Translations under genes and position numbers: made by a program | Assembly: GCA_023213395.1 (NCBI GenBank) | Contig: CM041465.1 | Location: 17,732,001-17,796,000 of the forward strand | Source: Cycas panzhihuaensis | Taxonomy: Eukaryota > Cycadophyta | Length of the DNA: 64,000 nucleotides | Reading direction: 5' to 3' | Part shown: positions 59,289 through 64,000 of the stretch, one piece after another | Layout: each line of letters opens with the position of its first letter | Numbering within the stretch: position 1 is the stretch's first letter | Notes under the pieces: generated by a model | Database searches by the model: none | What the model was told of the DNA's origin: nothing | What the model saw: the letters and a program-made list of their open reading frames with translations, nothing else

Positions 59289-59530
59289 ATACATATATAC
59301 ATACATACACACACATATATGGACAGATAGATACACATATGTATACATATATAGATAGATAGATACACACACACATGCATGTGTATATGTATATGTGTAT
59401 ATATACACATATATATAAGCACACACATACATATACATGCGTGTCCTTATATGTATGTGTGTGTGTATGTATATATATGTATGAATGTATGTATGTATAC
59501 ACACACATATATACACATATATATATATGT
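59289..59530. repeat. Large CA/TA/GATA microsatellite with dyad symmetry
   Basis: Mixed (CA)n, (TA)n, (CATA)n and (GATA)n runs. The first part is CA-rich and the later part GT-rich, so 59292-59320 and 59452-59482 can pair as an imperfect hairpin. Long frames in it (Tyr-Ile-His repeats) are compositional. Confidence 0.9.
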
Positions 59531-59569
59531 TACAATGGGAACCTAAATGAGGTGTCATCATTTAACTAT

Positions 59570-59735
59570 TTTTACTTTATTGATTTGTCATCATCCCTTG
59601 GGATCCTTAGGTATATTCTATGTGTTTCTCAAGTCAAAACCCTATTTTCCTACTCTTACTAGGTATTACTAGACTAAAACCCTCTATATAAGTGGAACCC
59701 CATAGTGTGTCAAAGCCTTGAGTAACTAGGACTAG
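59570..59735 (+). repeat. Diverged direct repeat, copy 2
   Basis: Second copy of 58451-58620, about 1.1 kb downstream in the same orientation. Confidence 0.7.
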
Positions 59736-59942
59736 TTCATTTGTTCATTATAACTAATTAAAAATATTCCTTATACTAAGTCCAAGGGACCTTATAAATT
59801 ATTAGTTTGTATATTTGAAGGTCTTATCAAATGGGATGAGCAAAAGTCTTAGGTAAATTAAACCAATATAAAGGAATAATTAACCCTGTAAAATTCAATT
59901 TGATAATGATTGGTTTAACCTCCCTATTTTTTCTATTTATTA

Positions 59943-60219
59943 TGATGAGCCTACACCACATGTTAGAGAGGTCTATGACCCTCTATCATATGAGGGTTAA
60001 GGTTAACGATAAGGAAGTGTAGTATTGGTTGACATAAAGATAAGAATATAATAATAATAGGTTGAGTGTTATATATACCCCACTCTATTATAAAGATATG
60101 ATGATATGATATGATGTTATCTTAACGAATATTCTTTGAAACCCTTCCTTCTATCTTATTTCTTTCATTTCTCTTTATATTTCTCTATCTTAAATGGTTA
60201 TAAGATTAATCATATAACA
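59943..60219 (+). repeat. E8 left LTR
   Basis: 277 bp. A decayed primer site TAATATTAGAGTC follows at 60222. Confidence 0.72.
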
Positions 60220-60771
60220 AGTAATATTAGAGTCATTTCTAATCCATATAAGAGTCAAGGATTTCTAAAATATGGCCAATATTCTTTTCAAAGGTATTAG
60301 CATATGAAAGTTCTACTCATTGAGAGTATAAACGAAAGGTTTTTAAAGAATTAATAGAGATTTTAAGATTAAAATCTTTGTTCCATAAATTTTGAGTGGT
60401 CATAGTGTTAGTTTTGGCAAAAAGTTATAGAAATTATAGTAGATTTAATTTTTGTCTATGTTCTATCACTATATTTTTGGGATAAATCTATTACCTTAAC
60501 TTCAAAGAGTTATATATTTAGCTATAGATATTCTACTGATCTCAATTTTTATTTGATTCTATATGTTTTTTAATTTACTTTCCAATAGAAGTAGTTTGAG
60601 GTTGATTAGAGTTTAGAATAGAAAACTATAGGCATTTTACCAGTAAGTACTATTACAATCTATAAAAACCTTAATAGTCAATTTCTTTAAAAGGTCATAA
60701 CTTTTAATATAGATATTAGAATTTGATTTCATCTAAATTATTGAAATTGTATTTTAGAAGCCATCATTTTC

Positions 60772-60814
<43 letters not shown>
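60772..60814. repeat. Microsatellite (TA)n(GA)n
   Basis: About nine TA followed by about twelve GA repeats. In E7 the same place (about 42650) has only TTTTGAGTCAT, so the repeat arose within E8 after the copies separated. Confidence 0.95.
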
Positions 60815-60949
60815 ACTTTTTAGTCATATTTTTTTAGAAATAAAATTTTGAAATTAAGGGTTTCATATTATATTTTTGGCTATTTAGACTTTGATTATAA
60901 AACCATTACTCTTGAGGAATAATATCTATTTTTGTATTAAAATTAGAGA

Positions 60950-61339
60950 ATAACTAGCTATAGACACCTCTTAATCTCTCCTATATCTATATTATCATGG
61001 CTATATAAAGACTCATATCACATATATTTAATATAAATGGGACTCTTTCTGTAGTTGACTAGACTAATGATATGTATTCTTATTTAAGATCAATTAGTAA
61101 TGACTATTTAAACAATAAAGATATGTCTAAAGTAGCCTTATTATATCTATAAGGAGAGGCTTATCTTTAGTTTAAAGAATGGTATGGATCTAGATCTAGT
61201 CCATTCAAAATATTTTGTTGGTTGCAATTAGCTATTTATTTAAAATATGATACTTCTTAGTAGAAAAAGATGCAAAACCTTAAGCAAGACAAATAATAAG
61301 CTTATCAAATACTTGAGAGGTTTAATCAAAAGGTGGGAT
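60950..61339 (+). pseudogene. E8 gag remnant
   Basis: The translation shows a Ty3-gag-like run (Y-L-R..SND...NKDMSKVALLYL, stop, GEAYL, stop, FKEWYG) followed by an ...LERFNQKVG end. The GEA-x(2-4)-W pattern is the capsid core. Several stops. Cut by C6. Confidence 0.55.
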
Positions 61340-61652
61340 TGAAAGAAGGATGGATCTAGGGAATAAATCATACACATGCACACAATGATAACGGAGAATG
61401 AAAATGAGACAAAAACAAGATATGAGAGTAAAGCTTAGAGGTGAGAATGAATAATTACTCCCTCCTTGAGATTTCACCTTTTATTATTAAGAGTGAGCAT
61501 TAGGGTTAAGATTTTCCTGTCTAATGATATGAACCTAAAATTATAACCAAATACACATAAAGTACATTTCACTAAAAGACTAATGCTAACAATATACCCT
61601 AAGATCATTTAATTAATCTACATAAATAACCTTGACATGTTAACCTCTTTCA
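61340..61652 (-). repeat. C6 3' LTR
   Basis: 313 bp. On the minus strand it starts TGAAAGAGG, directly behind a run of seven G (61653-61660 region), confirming where LTRs of this family begin. Confidence 0.9.
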
Positions 61653-62097
61653 ACCCCCCCTTAAAGGTGGAAGGTCATTTTGAGAAAATCTATTCCATGA
61701 GGTCTTCATTTAAGCCTCATTATTATATTAAAATTTTAAATGATGCTTTTATATAAAAACCCTTATGGGGAAAGAAAAGTCATGGACTTTCTAAGATCTA
61801 TAGCCCTTTTTATAAATCAAAATGGCTAAGGTGACTCGAGATATAGCCTAATAGCCAAGTAGATTAAATGTGCAGCTTAATCTGCTCAGTCTCCATATAT
61901 CATTTGGTCATCCCTTATGTCCTTTTAGCTTTTCATAGGTTTCAATTTTCTAAAACTAGTATAATCCTTATCCTTTTATGCTCACATAGGGTTTTTACAA
62001 ATAGAATATAGTAGAGACTTACTCTTATTCTTCTATGCCCATTAGGGGTTTTCATGAATAAAATAGAGTATGATAATCATGTTGCCATCTTCTTTGA
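61653..62097 (-). other. C6 3' untranslated region
   Basis: Polypurine tract next to the LTR, then sequence matching 13592-13985 of C2 and 36870-37302 of C3. It is the normal state of the region that is altered in C2. Confidence 0.75.
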
Positions 62098-62940
62098 TTA
62101 GTTGAAGATGGAGGCCCTAAGGTTAAGCTGCATACAGAACTATTCAAACTTCATCTTTTATAATAGCTTAGTAAAGATATCGACTACTTGATCTACTTTG
62201 CAACAATATTCTAGTTGAATTATGCCATCATGAACTAGTTCTATAATCCTATGGACTTTCGTACTTATATATTTGGTATGATTATGAAATACAAGATTGT
62301 GGATTGTTGATTGATTATCCATACAAAGGTTGGTAGGACTTGTTTGAGTGATATTCAATGTTTTTAATAATTTTTTAAGTCATATCACCTCCTTGCTAGT
62401 CTCAGACGTAGTAATGTATTTAGCTTTAATAGTTGAATGAATAACTATCTTCTACTGTTTAGATCTCCATGATATTAGTACTATTCCAAGAAATGTTACA
62501 TACCTAGACATAGATCTTCTTGTATCTTTATCTCCTACAAACTTTGAGTCTGTGTGTATAGAAAACTTAAATCCATTATTAGGTTTATATAATAGACCAA
62601 ATTTATTGGTTGTCTTTAGGTATTTTAACACTTAAACTATAGTTTGATAGTGATTCTACTTAGGATTTATCATGAATCATGTAAGAATACTGATAGAGTG
62701 TGTAATATCTAGCCTTGTATTGGTTGTGTAGATGAGACTAGCTACAAGTTTCCTATAGAGTATTATGTCTACCTCCCTAGTGTCACCATCAATAGAGAAT
62801 TTAGTATTAGAGTCCATAGGTAAAACCTTTGGTCGAGAATCTTCTAACTAAAACTTGGTTAAAAGATCATTGATGTATTTTCCTTGGGAGATGAAATTTT
62901 TTCAATTCTTTTATGTTACTTCAATTCCCAAGTAATATTT
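62098..62940 (-). pseudogene. C6 RNase H remnant
   Basis: The minus-strand frame 62158-62358 has MDNQSTIHNLVFHNHTKYIS and a DQVVDIFTK end as in C3. Upstream pieces around 62660-62760 match the ...LVGSLIYTTNTR block. Stops and frameshifts are frequent. The terminal stop is at 62098-62100. Confidence 0.8.
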
Positions 62941-63660
62941 CATCATACTGAGTTTAGATAATTCGAACATTTTACCAAGGTCCTTTTTCAGTTAACTTAT
63001 TACCTATTTATTGTTACCTATAACTAGCATATCATCTACAAAAATTATAAGATAAGTGACTTTATCTTCTTGGTGCTTGATAAACAATGTTGCATCAATA
63101 TCTTGGTAGTCATAAACCTCGTATACAAGTTGCCTCATTCTTTCAGACAACTTAGTAAACTAAGCATGAGGGGCTTGTTTAAGGTTGTACAAGGACTTTT
63201 TGAGTCTACAAACCTTATGCTCTTAACCTTTGATCTCATATCATTTTGGCTAAGCTATGTAAATTTATTCTTCAAGATCTCCACTGAGAAATATGGTATT
63301 AATATTAAGTTAGTGGATTTTCTAGCCCTGTTAAGTAGATAAGGCCAAAAGAATTCTAATTGTAGGCCACTTGGTTGTAGGTACAAAGACTTCAGTGTAG
63401 TCAATACCTTCCCTTTATGTGAATCCTTTAACTACCAACCTTGCCTTGTATTTTTTAAGGGTGCTATATGAACTGTATTTATTTTTAAATGCCCATTTAT
63501 TTTAAACTATCTTTCTGCCAAGTGGTAGATCAATGAGCTCCCATATACCATTTTTATAAGAGATTGGTATTCTTCATTGATTACATTTCTTTAAACTATA
63601 TGTTTCATAGCTTCTTGATATGAGAGGGGCTCTTTATTAAGAGTAAGGAGTATTTTTGTT
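62941..63660 (-). pseudogene. C6 reverse transcriptase remnant
   Basis: Active site FVDD is preserved at 63031-63042 (minus). Around it are the YGLKQAPHAW-like block (about 63165-63195), KWAFKNKY-like sequence near 63480-63500 and the GLMKYYLGIEV block near 62925. Broken by several stops. Confidence 0.82.
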
Positions 63661-64000
63661 TGTTCAAGCTCAATATATAATGATTCCTATACCCTTGCTC
63701 TATGGGCACTTCAAGTACCAATTTTACCCACCTCATCCAGTCGTATGTTGTTATTGAGTTGACGGGCTTCATGAGATCCTTGAGTTGGGAATGAGGTCTT
63801 TATTTCCTGAACTTCTTAATTCTCATTTTATTTATTAAAATGATTATTTTATGAAGAGGATGTTGACATGCCTAGAAAAGATGGTCCTTTTACAATTATT
63901 TTATCTTTGTTAATTGAAGATAGAGAGGATGATTCTTCTATAATGGTTTTGCCTTTGTCAACTCTGCTATCTTCAAAGGATGGTATTGGATGTACACTCA
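63661..64000 (-). pseudogene. C6 linker between integrase and RT
   Basis: Matches the Ser/Pro-rich, acidic linker of C2 (11640-12000) in inverse orientation, including the DKGK repeat region (63890-63965). It runs off the window toward integrase. Confidence 0.75.

Larger units (their letters stand above)
57859..59942. other. Unclassified DNA between C5 and E8
   Basis: AT-rich, no open frame with known domain. It includes a diverged direct repeat (58451-58620 and 59570-59735) and a 240-bp microsatellite between (59289-59530). The repeat pair may be remains of LTRs about 1.1 kb apart; no ends or primer site could be identified. Confidence 0.5.
59943..61339 (+). mobile_element. E8: relative of E7, truncated by C6
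   Basis: The left LTR (59943-60219) is related to the E7 LTRs (shared CACATGTTAGAG, AATAATAATAGG, ATATGA motifs) and starts TGATG and ends ATAACA. The internal region matches E7 at 60345-60760. It continues into a gag remnant not seen in E7 and is cut at 61339 by C6; the rest would lie beyond 64000. Confidence 0.75.
61340..64000 (-). mobile_element. C6: Ty1/copia element of the C2 family, runs off the window
   Basis: The minus-strand 3' LTR (61340-61652) is closely related to the C2 LTR. Behind it come the polypurine tract, the family 3' repeats, RNase H and RT in C2 order. The insertion flank on the left is GGGAT (61335-61339); the other flank is outside. The 5' half of the element is outside the window. 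Confidence 0.9.

Noticed and set aside
59272-59662. Open frames of 78-95 codons rich in Tyr, Ile, His and Thr on both strands
   Set aside because: They are translations of the CA/TA microsatellite in several frames, not genes.

Overview
This 64 kb window is plant nuclear DNA made almost entirely of nested, decayed LTR retrotransposons. I find no host protein gene, rRNA or intact tRNA gene. Both plant superfamilies are present (Ty1/copia order PR-INT-RT-RH and Ty3/gypsy order PR-RT-RH-INT). Primer-binding sites match the initiator-Met tRNA type (TGGTATCAGAGC-like). The DNA is AT-rich, and the coding frames carry many C-to-T or G-to-A type stops, as expected of old methylated repeats. This suggests a land plant with a large repeat-rich genome, possibly a gymnosperm; the species cannot be told from the sequence.

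Layout. G1, an old Ty3/gypsy element of Tat/Ogre type, covers 1-46301. Its left LTR is cut by the window edge (1-2112) and its right LTR is at about 41911-46301. Its reading frames run gag (2565), protease (4500), an extra RNase H (4960), RT-RNase H (16336) and integrase (39752). Insertions split it. C1 (5438-16330, non-coding copia-like, TSD CTACT) itself carries copia C2 (6701-14429). G2 (18176-39746, Ty3/gypsy, TSD GGGGA) carries copia C3 (22460-37584, TSD ATATG), and C3 carries C4 (28529-36042, same family, opposite strand, TSD GAAGT). E7 (41986-44335, short LTR element) sits in the right LTR of G1.

After a 0.7 kb spacer with a possible tRNA-derived SINE, copia C5 (47046-57853, TSD TGAAA) follows. 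Its left LTR is split by E6 (47297-49939, gag-only LTR element, TSD GGGGA/GGAGA). From 57859 come unclassified DNA with a diverged direct repeat and a large microsatellite. E8 (59943-61339, relative of E7) follows, truncated by C6 (61340-64000, minus strand, same family as C2), which runs off the window.

How it fits together. LTR divergence agrees with nesting order by eye: G1 about 15-20 percent, C1 and G2 about 12, C2 about 7, C3 about 4, C4 under 1. No element in the window has an intact gag-pol, so none looks autonomous. Points of most interest are the RNase H placed upstream of RT in G1, the 3' junction of C2 rebuilt with a copy of its own 5' flank, the multi-kilobase inverted repeat formed by C3 and C4, and a recurrent CAG/CTG-linked alteration in C4, which is young but has broken frames.
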